Below are positions 8,736 to 17,629 of a stretch of 32,513 nt of DNA, in pieces. The notes beneath the pieces were generated by a model. The model was not told the DNA's origin. It ran no database searches and saw only the letters and a list, made by a program, of their open reading frames with translations. The DNA comes from Zoogloea oleivorans (GTDB lineage Bacteria; Pseudomonadota; Gammaproteobacteria; Burkholderiales; Rhodocyclaceae), in NCBI RefSeq assembly GCF_008107625.1, contig NZ_SDKK01000021.1:52989-85501 (forward strand). Reading direction: 5' to 3'. The translations under genes and the position numbers were made by a program. The number at the start of each line of letters is the position of its first letter. Position 1 is the stretch's first letter.

Positions 8736-10181
8736 ATGTTTCCGAGAGTTATCGCGCTTCTTCTTTCTTTTCTCTGTATCGACGTCGTCATGGCCGTCGA
8801 TACAGCCGATGCCCCCCTGCAGCTTTCGCAGGCCAGCTCGCTGCTCGACGCCGGCGGTTTTCAGGCACCACAGGCTTTTGAAGTCCGGGAGCAGCACGTC
8901 AAAGTGCCGACCATTGACCTGACCGTCGAACCGGACGATCTGTGGGAACGCATGCGCCGCGGCTTCTCGATGCCGGATCTCAACACCGATCTGGTCACTG
9001 ACCGGCAGATTTACTACATCAACCGTCCGGGTGCCCTGCGCCAGATCTTCACCCGCAGCCAGCGTTACCTCTATTACATCGTCGACGAACTCGAACGGCG
9101 CGGCATGCCCACCGAACTGGCCCTGCTGCCGATGGTCGAGAGTGCCTTCAACCCGATGGCACTCTCTTCCGCCCAGGCTTCGGGCTTGTGGCAATTCATT
9201 CCGTCGACGGGCAAGAGCTACAAGCTGGAGCAGAACTGGTGGGTCGACGAACGCCGCGACGTGATCGCCTCCACCAACGCCGCCCTGGATTACCTGCAGA
9301 CCATCTACGAAATGCACGGCGACTGGCAACTGGCGCTGGCTTCCTACAACTGGGGTGAAGGAGCCGTGGGCCGGGCTGTGGCCAAGAACCGGGCAGCCGG
9401 CCTGCCCACCGAGTACCAGTACCTCAACATGCCGGGGGAAACCCGCTACTACGTGCCCAAGCTGCAGGCGCTGAAGAACATCGTGGCACAACCCGAACTC
9501 TTCGGCATCACCCTGCCGCCGGTAGCCAACCGCCCTTACTTTGCCACCGTGGAAAGCCGGGTCGCTCTCGATCTGGCCACCGCGGCACGGCTGGCAGAAA
9601 CGCCGGTCGAAGAAATCCTGGCTCTCAACCCAGGCTACAAGCGCCCGATCCTGCCGGCCAACAGCAGCCAGTCGCTGGTGATTCCAGTCAACAAGATCGA
9701 AACTTTCCTGACCAATCTGGCCAAGCATGATCCAGCCAGTGGAAGCTGGCGAACCTACGAGCTGCGCGAGGGTGAAGGACTCGAAGGGGTGGCTGACCGC
9801 TTGGGCATTGCCGCCACGCGCCTGCGCCAGGTAAACGGCCTGTCGCCACGGGCACGTATCGGTAACGGTTACACGCTGATCGTGCCCTCGGAAAGCGAAG
9901 GCGAACGGATTTCCTTGTCCAACCTGATACCAACCCACCCCCAGGCCGGGGCCGTCGAACCTCCGCCGGTCATCATTCAACGCACCGTGGTACGCGGCCG
10001 CAACGGCCGACCGGTTGTCGTCGAGCGCAAGGTGCAAGTTGGCGCATCCTCGTCAGTGGCGAACAAGCCGGGGCGCAGTACTCGGGAAGCCGTCGAGGCG
10101 CCGGCCCGCCCGGCCCGTGGCAAGGGCACTACCAAGGCAGCCCCCCCTGCCAAGGCTTCCACGGTCAAAAAACAACGCTAA
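8736..10181 (+). CDS. mltD: Membrane-bound lytic transglycosylase D-type with LysM domain
   Basis: Cleaves peptidoglycan glycan strands with 1,6-anhydromuramic acid formation, in the periplasm. The 481-aa protein has a signal peptide (MFPRVIALLLSFLCIDVVMA) and an SLT family-1D domain with catalytic Glu135 in LLPMVESAFNP, followed by ASGLWQFIPSTGK and LALASYNWGEGAVGRA. One recognisable LysM-like repeat follows (YELREGEGLEGVADRLGI...NGYTLIVP, about residues 345–390), then a Pro/Ala/Lys-rich basic tail. E. coli MltD has two LysM repeats, so the C-terminus is simpler here. The signal peptide has no convincing lipobox. The ATG at 8736 is preferred over an in-frame TTG at 8712 because it puts the signal peptide first. 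Confidence 0.92.
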   Translation: MFPRVIALLLSFLCIDVVMAVDTADAPLQLSQASSLLDAGGFQAPQAFEVREQHVKVPTIDLTVEPDDLWERMRRGFSMPDLNTDLVTDRQIYYINRPGALRQIFTRSQRYLYYIVDELERRGMPTELALLPMVESAFNPMALSSAQASGLWQFIPSTGKSYKLEQNWWVDERRDVIASTNAALDYLQTIYEMHGDWQLALASYNWGEGAVGRAVAKNRAAGLPTEYQYLNMPGETRYYVPKLQALKNIVAQPELFGITLPPVANRPYFATVESRVALDLATAARLAETPVEEILALNPGYKRPILPANSSQSLVIPVNKIETFLTNLAKHDPASGSWRTYELREGEGLEGVADRLGIAATRLRQVNGLSPRARIGNGYTLIVPSESEGERISLSNLIPTHPQAGAVEPPPVIIQRTVVRGRNGRPVVVERKVQVGASSSVANKPGRSTREAVEAPARPARGKGTTKAAPPAKASTVKKQR

Positions 10182-10204
10182 AATCCCGGGCGCCGTCTGG
10201 CGCC

Positions 10205-12238
10205 TCAGTAGAGGTGACAGCGGACGATGCGGGTGGCCGACAGTCGGGTCTCTTCCGGATAGGTGGTCCGGCAGGTGTCGGTAGCCTCGCTGCAGCGAGG
10301 ATGAAAATGGCAGCCCGTCGGCGGATTCAACGGTGACGGCATGTCGCTGTGTATCGCCTGGCCAGACTTGCCTTCACCCGCCCGCCCTGCTTCGGTACCC
10401 ATCTCCACCCGCGGGACCGCAGCCAGCAACATACGTGTGTAGGGATGACGCGGGTCACGCAAAACCTCCTCGACACGCCCCCGTTCGACAATCCGCCCGA
10501 GATACATCACCGCGACGTGGTGGGCCAGGTAATCGACCACGGCCAGATTGTGGGTGATGAACAGATAAGACAGCCCATACTCGGCCTGCAACTCGCGCAG
10601 CAGGTTCAGAATCTGCGCCTGCACCGACACGTCGAGGGCACTGGTCGGTTCGTCGCAGACGATCAGCTTCGGGGATACGGCGAGCGCCCGCGCAATGGCA
10701 ATACGTTGCCGCTGACCGCCGGAGAACTCGTGCGGAAAGCGCTGGCGCATCGCCGGGTCAAGCCCGACCCGGCGCAGCAACGCATCCACCTTGGCGCCGC
10801 GCGCGGCGTTGTCCGGCTCCACGCCGAGGGACAGCATGCCTTCTTCCAGGATCTCACCGACCCGCATGCGCGGATTGAGGGAACTGAAGGGGTCCTGGAA
10901 AATCATCTGCAGATCGCGCCGCAGGGGCTGCCACTGGCTCGGCGAGAGGCTCAGCAGTTCATGCTCGCCGTAGCGGGCACTGCCGCCGGTGGCCGGCACC
11001 AGCTTGAGAAGCGCCTTGCCGGCGGTGGTCTTGCCGCAACCGGATTCGCCCACCAGGGCCAGGGTTTCCCCTGCCGGCACATGCAGCGACACGCCATCGA
11101 CCGCCTTTACCTGCCCGACCACCCGGCGAAACAAGCCCTTGCGCACCGGAAAGTGCACCTGCAGGGCTTGCACATCCAGCGCCTTGCCATCGATAAGCTG
11201 TCGGGCAGACAGCACGTCGTCGCTTTTGGGCTCAGCCACCCAGGCCATGCTCCCGGCCGGGTCGTAGATATGGCAGCGCACCGCCTGACGGCCGACGGCG
11301 TACATCGCCGGTTCGGTACTGCGGCACAGGGCCTGGACTTGTGGGCAACGCTCGGCAAAACGGCAGCCGTCGCGGCGTTCCCCGAGGCGGGGCACCTGCC
11401 CGACGATGGTTTCCAGCGCCTGACCACGCTGTGCCGGCGTCGGCAGGGCTGCAAAGAGCTTGCGCGAATAGGGATGCAAGGGGGCGCTGAAAAAGTCCTC
11501 CCGGTCGCCGGTTTCCACCAGCTCCCCGGCGTACATCACGCCGACCCGGTGCGCCATGCGGGCCACCACGCCCAGATCATGGGTGATCAAGAGCATACCC
11601 ATGCCGCGACGCGCCTGCAGATCGGCGAGCAGATCGAGAACCTGGGCCTGGATCGTCACGTCGAGCGCGGTAGTGGGCTCGTCGGCGATGAGCACCTTCG
11701 GATCGCCAGCCAGGGCGATGGCGATCATCACCCGCTGTTTCATGCCACCGGAAAGCTGAAAGGGATATTCGGAGAGACGACGCTGCGGGTCGGGGATGCC
11801 GACTGCATCGAGCAGGCGCTCGGACTCCTCCCAGGCCGGCTTGCCATGCAGGCTCCGATGACGCACCAGCACCTCGCCGATCTGGTCGCCGACAGTCATC
11901 ACCGGATTGAGGCTGGTAGCGGGCTCCTGGAAGATCATCGCCAGATCGTTGCCGCGGATGTCGCGCATGCGTGTCTCGGGCAGATCCTGCAAGGCTTCGG
12001 CACCGAGGCTGATGCTGCCGCCAACAATGCGACCACCCGCCGGCAAGAGGCGCATGCAAGCCAGAGCCGTCATCGACTTGCCGCAGCCGGACTCACCCAC
12101 CAGGGCCAGGGTGCGGCCAGCGGGCACATCGAAGCTGATGCCATCCACAGGGCGCACGGTCTTTCCGCCAGCCCCCAGTTCCACCTGCAACTGCTCTACC
12201 CGCAGCAGTGCCGGGCCTTGCTCGTCCAGTTTGATCAT
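10205..12238 (-). CDS. Fused double ABC ATPase, oligopeptide/dipeptide uptake type (DppDF/YejF/GsiA-like)
   Basis: A 677-aa cytoplasmic protein made of two peptide-transporter ATPases in tandem. Half 1 has Walker [10 protein letters not shown], signature [12 protein letters not shown] and Walker [13 protein letters not shown]; half 2 has [21 protein letters not shown] and [12 protein letters not shown]. Each half ends in the Cys-containing oligopeptide-transporter C-terminal motif ([15 protein letters not shown] and [15 protein letters not shown]). It would energise uptake of peptides, glutathione or a related solute, but no permease or binding-protein gene is near. The ATG at 12238 is chosen because it gives the family N-terminus; an open frame to 12307 would translate through a strong hairpin. 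A GGCGCC/GGCGCC stem (10189–10204) separates it from convergent mltD. Confidence 0.92.
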   Translation of the reverse strand: MIKLDEQGPALLRVEQLQVELGAGGKTVRPVDGISFDVPAGRTLALVGESGCGKSMTALACMRLLPAGGRIVGGSISLGAEALQDLPETRMRDIRGNDLAMIFQEPATSLNPVMTVGDQIGEVLVRHRSLHGKPAWEESERLLDAVGIPDPQRRLSEYPFQLSGGMKQRVMIAIALAGDPKVLIADEPTTALDVTIQAQVLDLLADLQARRGMGMLLITHDLGVVARMAHRVGVMYAGELVETGDREDFFSAPLHPYSRKLFAALPTPAQRGQALETIVGQVPRLGERRDGCRFAERCPQVQALCRSTEPAMYAVGRQAVRCHIYDPAGSMAWVAEPKSDDVLSARQLIDGKALDVQALQVHFPVRKGLFRRVVGQVKAVDGVSLHVPAGETLALVGESGCGKTTAGKALLKLVPATGGSARYGEHELLSLSPSQWQPLRRDLQMIFQDPFSSLNPRMRVGEILEEGMLSLGVEPDNAARGAKVDALLRRVGLDPAMRQRFPHEFSGGQRQRIAIARALAVSPKLIVCDEPTSALDVSVQAQILNLLRELQAEYGLSYLFITHNLAVVDYLAHHVAVMYLGRIVERGRVEEVLRDPRHPYTRMLLAAVPRVEMGTEAGRAGEGKSGQAIHSDMPSPLNPPTGCHFHPRCSEATDTCRTTYPEETRLSATRIVRCHLY

Positions 12239-12241
12239 CGC

Positions 12242-12270
12242 AAAGAAAACGGACCGCCAAGCGGTCCGTT
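12242..12270 (-). terminator. Rho-independent terminator-like hairpin after slyD
   Basis: A perfect 10-bp stem (AACGGACCGC / GCGGTCCGTT, 12248–12257 and 12261–12270) with a CAA loop. On the minus strand it is followed by TTTTCTTT. It ends only 4–9 bases before the ATG of the fused ABC ATPase (12238), so it may also act as an attenuator or mask that gene's ribosome site. Confidence 0.75.
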
Positions 12271-12334
12271 CAAAATGACTCCGGTTGTGGCCGGCAACAA
12301 CAGGCAAAACCCGTCTCGCCAGCCAGTATGCCTA

Positions 12335-12814
12335 TCAGTGGTGGTGACCGCCGTCGCCATGCACGTGACCGTGGCCGATTTCTTCGGCGCTGGCTGCACG
12401 CACATCCTTCACGGTAACGTCAAAAATCAGTGCGGTGCCGGCCAGGGGGTGGTTGCCATCAACCACAACCTTGCCGTCGGCGATGTCGGTGATGCGATAA
12501 ACCATTTCTTCTTCGCCGTCTTCACCAACGCGCTCGAAGGACATGCCGACTTCGATGTTGTCCGGGAACAGGGAGGCCTCTTCGACCATCACCAGCTCTT
12601 CGTCGAACTCGCCGAAGGCATCTTCCGGCAGCAGCTTGACCTTCAGGTTTTCGCCGACTTTCTTGCCGTCCAGGGCTTCTTCGATCACCGCGAAGATGCC
12701 GTCGTAACCGCCGTGGATATAAACCAGCGGGTGCTGGCCGTCGTCGATCATGTTGCCATCCGGGTCGGTGACCGTGTAATCAAGCGTGACGACTGTGTTC
12801 TTGGCGATTTCCAT
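12335..12814 (-). CDS. slyD: FKBP-type peptidyl-prolyl isomerase, SlyD-like
   Basis: A 159-aa prolyl isomerase/metallochaperone. The N-terminus MEIAKNTVVTLDYTVTDPDG, the split FKBP part (HPLVYIHGGYDGIFAVIEEALDGKKVGE), the inserted IF chaperone flap (about residues 70–125) and NHPLAGTALIFDVTVKDVRAA are typical of SlyD. The C-terminal tail GHGHVHGDGGHHH is a short metal-binding His cluster, smaller than the long His/Cys tail of E. coli SlyD; it could deliver nickel. The start overlaps the 3' end of the upstream peroxiredoxin gene by 35 bases in another frame, so the two are probably co-transcribed. A strong terminator-like hairpin follows about 65 bases after the stop. Confidence 0.92.
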   Translation of the reverse strand: MEIAKNTVVTLDYTVTDPDGNMIDDGQHPLVYIHGGYDGIFAVIEEALDGKKVGENLKVKLLPEDAFGEFDEELVMVEEASLFPDNIEVGMSFERVGEDGEEEMVYRITDIADGKVVVDGNHPLAGTALIFDVTVKDVRAASAEEIGHGHVHGDGGHHH

Positions 12815-13367
12815 TTACATTCCTTGAGTTGAGTTGCTTTATCAGCTGAAAGACTTCGGCGGCATGGCCGCGCGGATTGATATCGTGCAGCACGTGCCTG
12901 AGCACCCCATCGCTGGAAATGATGAAGGTCGACCTGCGCACACTGCGCTTTACGACTCCGTCCACCACACCAGACTGCCACACTCCATAAAGCCTGCACA
13001 CTTCCCCATCCTCATCCGACAGCAACTCGACTGACAGGCCGTGCTGATCGCGAAAATCGGCATGCGTCATGCAGTCATCCGGACTTATGCCGACCACGAT
13101 GCATTTTTCCTGCTGGAAGTCGGCATCGTGATCGCTGAAGTCGATCGCCTGGCGGGTGCAACCGGGGGTGTTGTCACGGGGGTAAAAGTACAGGACCACA
13201 TGATGGGATCCCAGCACCGACGCCAGATCGAACATGCCCATATCGGCATCGGGCAGGATAAAGAGCGGAACAGGCTGGCCTTCGCAAGGCACCGCCGTCG
13301 TGGCTGCGGATTCTAACCGAGCCGCTTTGAGAACTCTACCCGAAGCGTGTTGGGGGCTGGCAAGCAT
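12780..13367 (-). CDS. Bcp-type (PrxQ) thiol peroxidase
   Basis: A 195-aa thioredoxin-fold peroxiredoxin that would reduce hydroperoxides. The active-site segment is LYFYPRDNTPGCTRQAIDF, peroxidatic Cys70. In E. coli Bcp the resolving Cys is five residues on; here that position is Ile75, so the protein is either 1-Cys or uses another of its Cys residues (89, 99, 124). The N-terminal about 25 residues precede the usual family start, but the ATG at 13367 has an excellent ribosome site (GGAGGAGATTTTTC), so this start is kept. The C-terminal about 12 residues overlap the slyD start and ribosome site. A 7-bp GC-rich hairpin (GGGCTCG/CGAGCCC, 13391–13409) lies in its 5' leader. Confidence 0.9.
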   Translation of the reverse strand: MLASPQHASGRVLKAARLESAATTAVPCEGQPVPLFILPDADMGMFDLASVLGSHHVVLYFYPRDNTPGCTRQAIDFSDHDADFQQEKCIVVGISPDDCMTHADFRDQHGLSVELLSDEDGEVCRLYGVWQSGVVDGVVKRSVRRSTFIISSDGVLRHVLHDINPRGHAAEVFQLIKQLNSRNVNGNRQEHSRHA

Positions 13368-13565
13368 GAAAAATCTCCTCCGGGGGCTATGGGCTCGTTT
13401 CCCGAGCCCTGCTGATTAGGCGGTTCGACTTTGTGCTGTTCTCTGTTCTTCTTTTTTGTACTTCCTTGAAGGGATAGCCCAACAATGAAGGTGGCTCAAG
13501 CCCTTTATAGCGCTAGTTTGAGGTTTGTCACAGGGACTAATGTGCTTGCTGAAGGGCCCGGCAGC

Positions 13566-13598
13566 TTGTCATTGCCAGGAAGCTGTATAAAATTACAT
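13566..13598 (+). promoter_or_regulatory. lexA promoter with SOS (LexA) box
   Basis: TTGTCA (13566–13571), 16 bp, TAAAAT (13588–13593). Overlapping the -10 is CTGTATAAAATTACAT (13583–13598), which matches the CTGT-N8-ACAG LexA box with one mismatch in the second half. This placement fits autorepression of lexA. GGAG lies 8 bases before the lexA ATG. Confidence 0.75.
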
Positions 13599-13618
13599 AC
13601 AAACCCACTGGAGCTCCC

Positions 13619-14221
13619 ATGTCCAACAATCTTACCGCCCGTCAGCAGGAAATTCTCCAGCTCATCCGCGACACCGTCGAGCAGGAAGGCCGCCCCCCTA
13701 CCCGGGCCGAGATCTGCACCGCTTTTGGCTTTCGTTCTCCCAACGCCGCCGAAACCCACTTGCGGGCCCTCGCCGCCAAAGGGGCCATCACCCTGGAAGA
13801 GGGCCGTGCGCGGGGTATCCGCCTGATGGAGGCCCTTGGCCTGCCCCTGATCGGGCGTGTTGCCGCGGGCAGCCCGATCCTCGCCGCCGAACACGTGCAG
13901 GGACGCTATCAGATAGACCCGGGTCTGTTCTCCCCCCGCGCCGACTATCTGCTCAAGGTGCGCGGCATGAGCATGCGTGACGCCGGCATCCTAGATGGCG
14001 ACCTGCTCGCCGTTCATCGCACCACCGAAGTGCGTAATGGTCAGATCGTCGTTGCCCGTGTCGAAGATGACGTCACCGTCAAGCGCCTGTCGCGCAAGGG
14101 CCCGATTGTCGAGTTGCAGCCCGCCAACCCGGATTTCGCGCCCATCGTCGTGGATACCCGCAATGCCCCGCTGGAGATCGAAGGTCTCGCCGTCGGCCTG
14201 ATCCGCAGCGACCCCCTGTAA
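13619..14221 (+). CDS. lexA: SOS response repressor LexA
   Basis: Represses SOS genes and self-cleaves when RecA filaments form. The 200-aa protein has an N-terminal winged helix-turn-helix (residues 1–65, [24 protein letters not shown] split across the recognition helices), the cleavage site Ala83–Gly84 (VAAGSP), and the catalytic dyad Ser118 ([10 protein letters not shown]) and Lys155 (VTVKRLS). All residues needed for autoproteolysis are present. It stands alone with its own SOS box upstream; a MATE exporter follows after 75 bases on the same strand with its own -10-like element. Confidence 0.97.
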   Translation: MSNNLTARQQEILQLIRDTVEQEGRPPTRAEICTAFGFRSPNAAETHLRALAAKGAITLEEGRARGIRLMEALGLPLIGRVAAGSPILAAEHVQGRYQIDPGLFSPRADYLLKVRGMSMRDAGILDGDLLAVHRTTEVRNGQIVVARVEDDVTVKRLSRKGPIVELQPANPDFAPIVVDTRNAPLEIEGLAVGLIRSDPL

Positions 14222-14296
14222 ACCGCTTGCACAGAGTCTTTGACACACATGCTGGCTGGCAGCAACTGCACCCGGCCACGCTAAACTAGCGGCCCC

Positions 14297-15667
14297 ATGA
14301 GCGCTCAACCCTCTCTCTCCCGCCGCATTCTCGATCTCGCCTGGCCGGTACTCGTCGCCCAGTTGTCGTCCATGACCCAGATGGTCAGCGACACGGTACT
14401 GACCGGCCACTACGGCACGACAGACCTCGCGGCGGTGGCCGTCGGCAGCGGCATTTACATTTCAATCGTGATGCTGATGGTCGGCATCCTGCAGGCAGTG
14501 GCGCCCACCGTCGCCCACCACGTGGGAGCCGGCCGTACCGAGGCCATCGGCCCGTCGGTGCAACAGGGTTTCTGGCTGGCCCTCGCGCTGGCGATTCCTG
14601 CGGTGCTCTTTCTCCGCCAGCCAGACTGGCTGATGCAGCTCAGCGAAATGAGCCCCGAAGTGGAAGGCGGCGCCCGGGATTACCTGTCGACCATCGCCTG
14701 GGGCCTGCCGGCGGTGCTGCTGTATCGCACCTTCTATGCCTTCACCAATGCCCTCGGGCGCACGCGGGTGCTAATGGTGATCAGCCTGACCACCACGGCG
14801 GTACACATTCCCCTCTCCTGGGCGCTGATCAACGGGCACCTCGGTTTCGCGCCCCTCGGCGGGATGGGCTGCGCCGTATCAAGCGCGATCATCTGCTGGC
14901 TGGCCCTGTCGTGCGCGCTCGTGCACGTGCTTCGCAACCCGGCCTATGCGCCTTACCACCTGTTTTCCCATTGGCAACCCCCGCGCGCCGGGCCCATTGG
15001 CGAACTCCTGCGCCTCGGGATTCCGATGGGTTTCTCCAGCTTCGTGGAGATCACCGCCTTCACCCTCATCGCCCTGCTGGTGGCCAAGCTGGGAGCCACC
15101 GTGGTGGCTGGTCACCGCATCGTCGGCAATCTGTCGGCACTGATCTACATGCTGCCGCTGGCGCTGGCCATCGCCACTTTGGTGCTGGTCGGCCAGGCTG
15201 TTGGCGCGCGCGATGGCATCGGCGCCCGCCACGCGGCGAAGACCGGCATCCTCCTCGCCACGGGCCTGTCCACCCTGGTCAGCATCGCCATGTGGCTGGC
15301 CAGCGATGCCATTCTGGCGGCCTATACTTCCGACCCTGCCGTGCGCAAACTGGCCGGATCACTGGTGATCTACATCTGCCTGTACCAGTTCTTCGATGCC
15401 ATCCAGACCGTCGCCGCCCACGCCTTGCGCGGCTACAAGATCACCTTCGGGCCGATGCTCGTGCATACCCTGTGCTTCTGGGGCATCGGGTTGGCCGGCG
15501 GCTACTGGCTGGCTTTCTACGGGCTTGGCTCGGCACTGCCTCCACAGGGAGTAGCAGGTTTCTGGCAGGCTTCGGTACTCAGCAACGTAGCGGCTGCAGT
15601 ACTGTTTGGCGGCTACCTGCACATCGTGTCCAGCAATGCGAAACACGGGGCGCCAGCACCCGCCTGA
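14297..15667 (+). CDS. MATE family efflux transporter (NorM-like)
   Basis: A 456-aa inner-membrane protein with about twelve hydrophobic segments in two MatE halves. Half 1 begins ILDLAWPVLVAQLSSMTQMVSDTVLTGHYG, with the family Q/M-rich helix 1; half 2 begins about residue 235 (LRLGIPMGFSSFVEITAFTL). The second half contains AGHRIVGNLSALIYMLPLALAIATLVLVGQ, typical for MATE proteins. It would export cationic drugs or metabolites in exchange for Na+ or H+. The ATG at 14297 is preceded by CGCTAAACTAG, a probable -10 region (TAAACT at 14282–14287). It converges on the M61 peptidase gene with a 4-base gap, so no terminator space is available. Confidence 0.93.
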   Translation: MSAQPSLSRRILDLAWPVLVAQLSSMTQMVSDTVLTGHYGTTDLAAVAVGSGIYISIVMLMVGILQAVAPTVAHHVGAGRTEAIGPSVQQGFWLALALAIPAVLFLRQPDWLMQLSEMSPEVEGGARDYLSTIAWGLPAVLLYRTFYAFTNALGRTRVLMVISLTTTAVHIPLSWALINGHLGFAPLGGMGCAVSSAIICWLALSCALVHVLRNPAYAPYHLFSHWQPPRAGPIGELLRLGIPMGFSSFVEITAFTLIALLVAKLGATVVAGHRIVGNLSALIYMLPLALAIATLVLVGQAVGARDGIGARHAAKTGILLATGLSTLVSIAMWLASDAILAAYTSDPAVRKLAGSLVIYICLYQFFDAIQTVAAHALRGYKITFGPMLVHTLCFWGIGLAGGYWLAFYGLGSALPPQGVAGFWQASVLSNVAAAVLFGGYLHIVSSNAKHGAPAPA

Positions 15668-15671
15668 CCCC

Positions 15672-17453
15672 TCAGCCTTCCAGCCAGGCCTTGCGCTGCG
15701 CCTCTGCTGTCTTTGAGACGCGTGCCACCCACTCCAGCTTCGCCGTATCCGCTGGCGCAGCCTGCAGTGGCACCTCAAAACACATCAGTTCGTCCCGCCG
15801 GAAAGCGTGGATCTCGGCGCTGTCGCCGGCCACCCGACGAGCGAGGAGCTTGTCGAAATTGCCGCTCGTCACCTTCAGCCCGTCACAGGCAATGATCACG
15901 TCCCCCGCCGACAGCCCCGCAGCCTGGGCCGAACCGCCATCGAAGACGTTGGCGATTTTCACGCCCTCGGCTTCCGTCGTGGTGCGCACGCCAATGCCCG
16001 GCGCCGGGCTGGCCGCCTCCCAGGCGAGGCTCACGCCAAAACGCTTCAGCCACGTTTCCAGAGGGAGCTCACCGGTGCCTTCCACCAACTCCTGCAGCCA
16101 GCGGCCGACTGCCACCCCGCCGATCTCCGCCGCCAGGGCATAGAGACCGTCCTCGGCCACGCCAACACCCGTTTGCCCGTGGCGCAGCCACAGGGCTCGC
16201 ATCAGGTCGTCGAGGCTGCGCGTGCCCTTGCTGTCGGCCCGCAGGCGCAGATCGAGGAGCAGCGCCACCAGCGAGCCCTTGGTGTAGTAGCTGACGATGG
16301 CGTTGGGGCTGTTCTCGTCCTGCCGGTAATACTTGGTCCACGCCTCAAAGGACGACTCGGCGACACTTTGCTTCTGGCGACCACTGCCCTTGTGCACCTG
16401 GTTAATGGTCTTGGAAAGGAGCTTCAGGTAATCCTGCACAGTGATGCGGCCACTGCGGATCAGCACCAGATCATCGTAGTAAGAAGTAAAGCCTTCAAAA
16501 GCCCACAGCAAGCGCGTATAGCCCTCCTGGGACAGGTTGTAGGGCACAAAGGCGGCTGGCTTGATGCGCTTGACGTTCCAGGTATGGAAGTACTCGTGGC
16601 TGCACAAGCCGAGAAACTGGCGGTAGCCGTCCGACTGGGCCTCCATACCCGGGTAAGGCAGGTCGGCCCGGCTGCACAGCAGCGCCGTCGATGCCCTGTG
16701 TTCCAGCCCACCGTAGCCGTCGCCCACCGCCATCACCAGAAAAACATAACGATCCATCGGCGCCGGCTCACCGAACAAGCGGATCTGGTTTTCGCAGATC
16801 CGCTTGAGGTCTTCGACGAGGCGAGGCAGATCGCAATCATGGCGACCGGTGATGGCGACCGCGTGGGGCACACCGCAGGCATCGAACTCAGCCAGCGTGA
16901 ACGTGCCCATTTCGACCGGATGGTCAATCAGTTCATCGTAGTTTTCCGCCCGGTACCGCCCGAAACCGTAAGGCTCGGCGGCACCGTTTTCGCCTTCGGC
17001 CACTGAAAGACTGGTGGCAATCCGCCAACCTGCCTCCTCCAGGCCATGCGGCGGGCGGATATCCACAAGCTGGGGCTGGTCCTCGCAGCCATGAGCGCAC
17101 AGGAAAACACTGGTGCCATTGAAAAAGCCGTGGGTCGCATCAAGGTGCGCGGTGCGCACTGACAGATCCCACGCATACACCGTGTAGCGCAGCGTGACCG
17201 GCTCTTTCACGCCGGCCGGCAGGTGCCAGGTGTGCTTGTCGCTCTTGCTGACGGTCAGCACCTTGCCGCCAGCCTGTGCCGACAGGGTCACGATGTTTTT
17301 GGCGAACTCCCGGATCATGTAACTGCCGGGAATCCATGCCGGCAAGCTGAAAACCTGCCCGACCGGATCAGGCTCGGCGATGCGCAGGGTGACTTCAAAA
17401 AGGTGGGCGGCAGGCTGGATGGCCTGAATGGTGTAATGGACAGGGCAGGACAT
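15672..17453 (-). CDS. M61 family metallopeptidase (glycyl aminopeptidase-like) with PDZ domain
   Basis: A 593-aa protein. The N-terminal beta domain (about 1–170) includes AWIPGSYMIREFAKN, conserved in M61 proteins. The zinc site HEYFH (286–290) is followed by TWNVKRIKP, and the third ligand is likely the Glu in WAFEGFTSYYDDL. A PDZ domain (about 495–560, GVRTTTEAEGVKIANVFDGGSAQAAGLSAGDVIIACDG) lies near the C-terminus. Members cleave N-terminal Gly/Ala from peptides. No signal peptide is visible in this start, so a cytoplasmic location is likely. The open frame continues upstream to 17636, but that extension is not protein-like and the family N-terminus (CPVHYTIQ) begins at the ATG at 17453. 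Confidence 0.93.
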   Translation of the reverse strand: MSCPVHYTIQAIQPAAHLFEVTLRIAEPDPVGQVFSLPAWIPGSYMIREFAKNIVTLSAQAGGKVLTVSKSDKHTWHLPAGVKEPVTLRYTVYAWDLSVRTAHLDATHGFFNGTSVFLCAHGCEDQPQLVDIRPPHGLEEAGWRIATSLSVAEGENGAAEPYGFGRYRAENYDELIDHPVEMGTFTLAEFDACGVPHAVAITGRHDCDLPRLVEDLKRICENQIRLFGEPAPMDRYVFLVMAVGDGYGGLEHRASTALLCSRADLPYPGMEAQSDGYRQFLGLCSHEYFHTWNVKRIKPAAFVPYNLSQEGYTRLLWAFEGFTSYYDDLVLIRSGRITVQDYLKLLSKTINQVHKGSGRQKQSVAESSFEAWTKYYRQDENSPNAIVSYYTKGSLVALLLDLRLRADSKGTRSLDDLMRALWLRHGQTGVGVAEDGLYALAAEIGGVAVGRWLQELVEGTGELPLETWLKRFGVSLAWEAASPAPGIGVRTTTEAEGVKIANVFDGGSAQAAGLSAGDVIIACDGLKVTSGNFDKLLARRVAGDSAEIHAFRRDELMCFEVPLQAAPADTAKLEWVARVSKTAEAQRKAWLEG

Positions 17454-17525
17454 GGAGAGTCGCACGACGGGAATACGGGGAAGCGCCGATTCTACCCGCG
17501 CCCTCGCCAAACTGCGGCCTGCCTC

Positions 17526-17629
17526 ATTTTTAGGCAACGGCACAAAACCCTTACAGTTGAAGGCGTTGGCGACCAACCCCACAGTTTGTCCACACCCTTG
17601 CCCACCCCTGATGGGGGTAAGTCCAGGGT
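17526..17629. repeat. Non-coding direct repeat, copy 1, ending in a hairpin
   Basis: First of two related 104-nt elements in the 451-bp non-coding stretch 17454–17904. Shared blocks lie at a constant 265-bp offset: ATTTTTAGGCAAC (17526), AAAACCCTTA (17544), CCCACAGTTTGTCCACA (17578) and CCTTGCCCACC (17596). The copy ends in a stem: outer arms 17594–17600 / 17623–17629 (7 positions, one mismatch) and inner arms ACCCC / GGGGT (604–608 / 614–618 of the 17-kb block). Function unknown. Confidence 0.7.

Noticed and set aside
8583-10037. 484-codon open frame on the minus strand
   Set aside because: Antisense to mltD, which shows a signal peptide, catalytic Glu and LysM; the opposite translation is Gly/Gln/His-rich and without motifs.
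10189-10204. Terminator between mltD and the ABC ATPase gene
   Set aside because: GGCGCC-GTCT-GGCGCC is a short stem without a T-run on either side; too weak to call.
10349-12832. 827-codon open frame on the plus strand
   Set aside because: It is antisense to the fused ABC ATPase and slyD, which have clear motifs. The translation has no recognisable domain; it is a GC-driven shadow frame.
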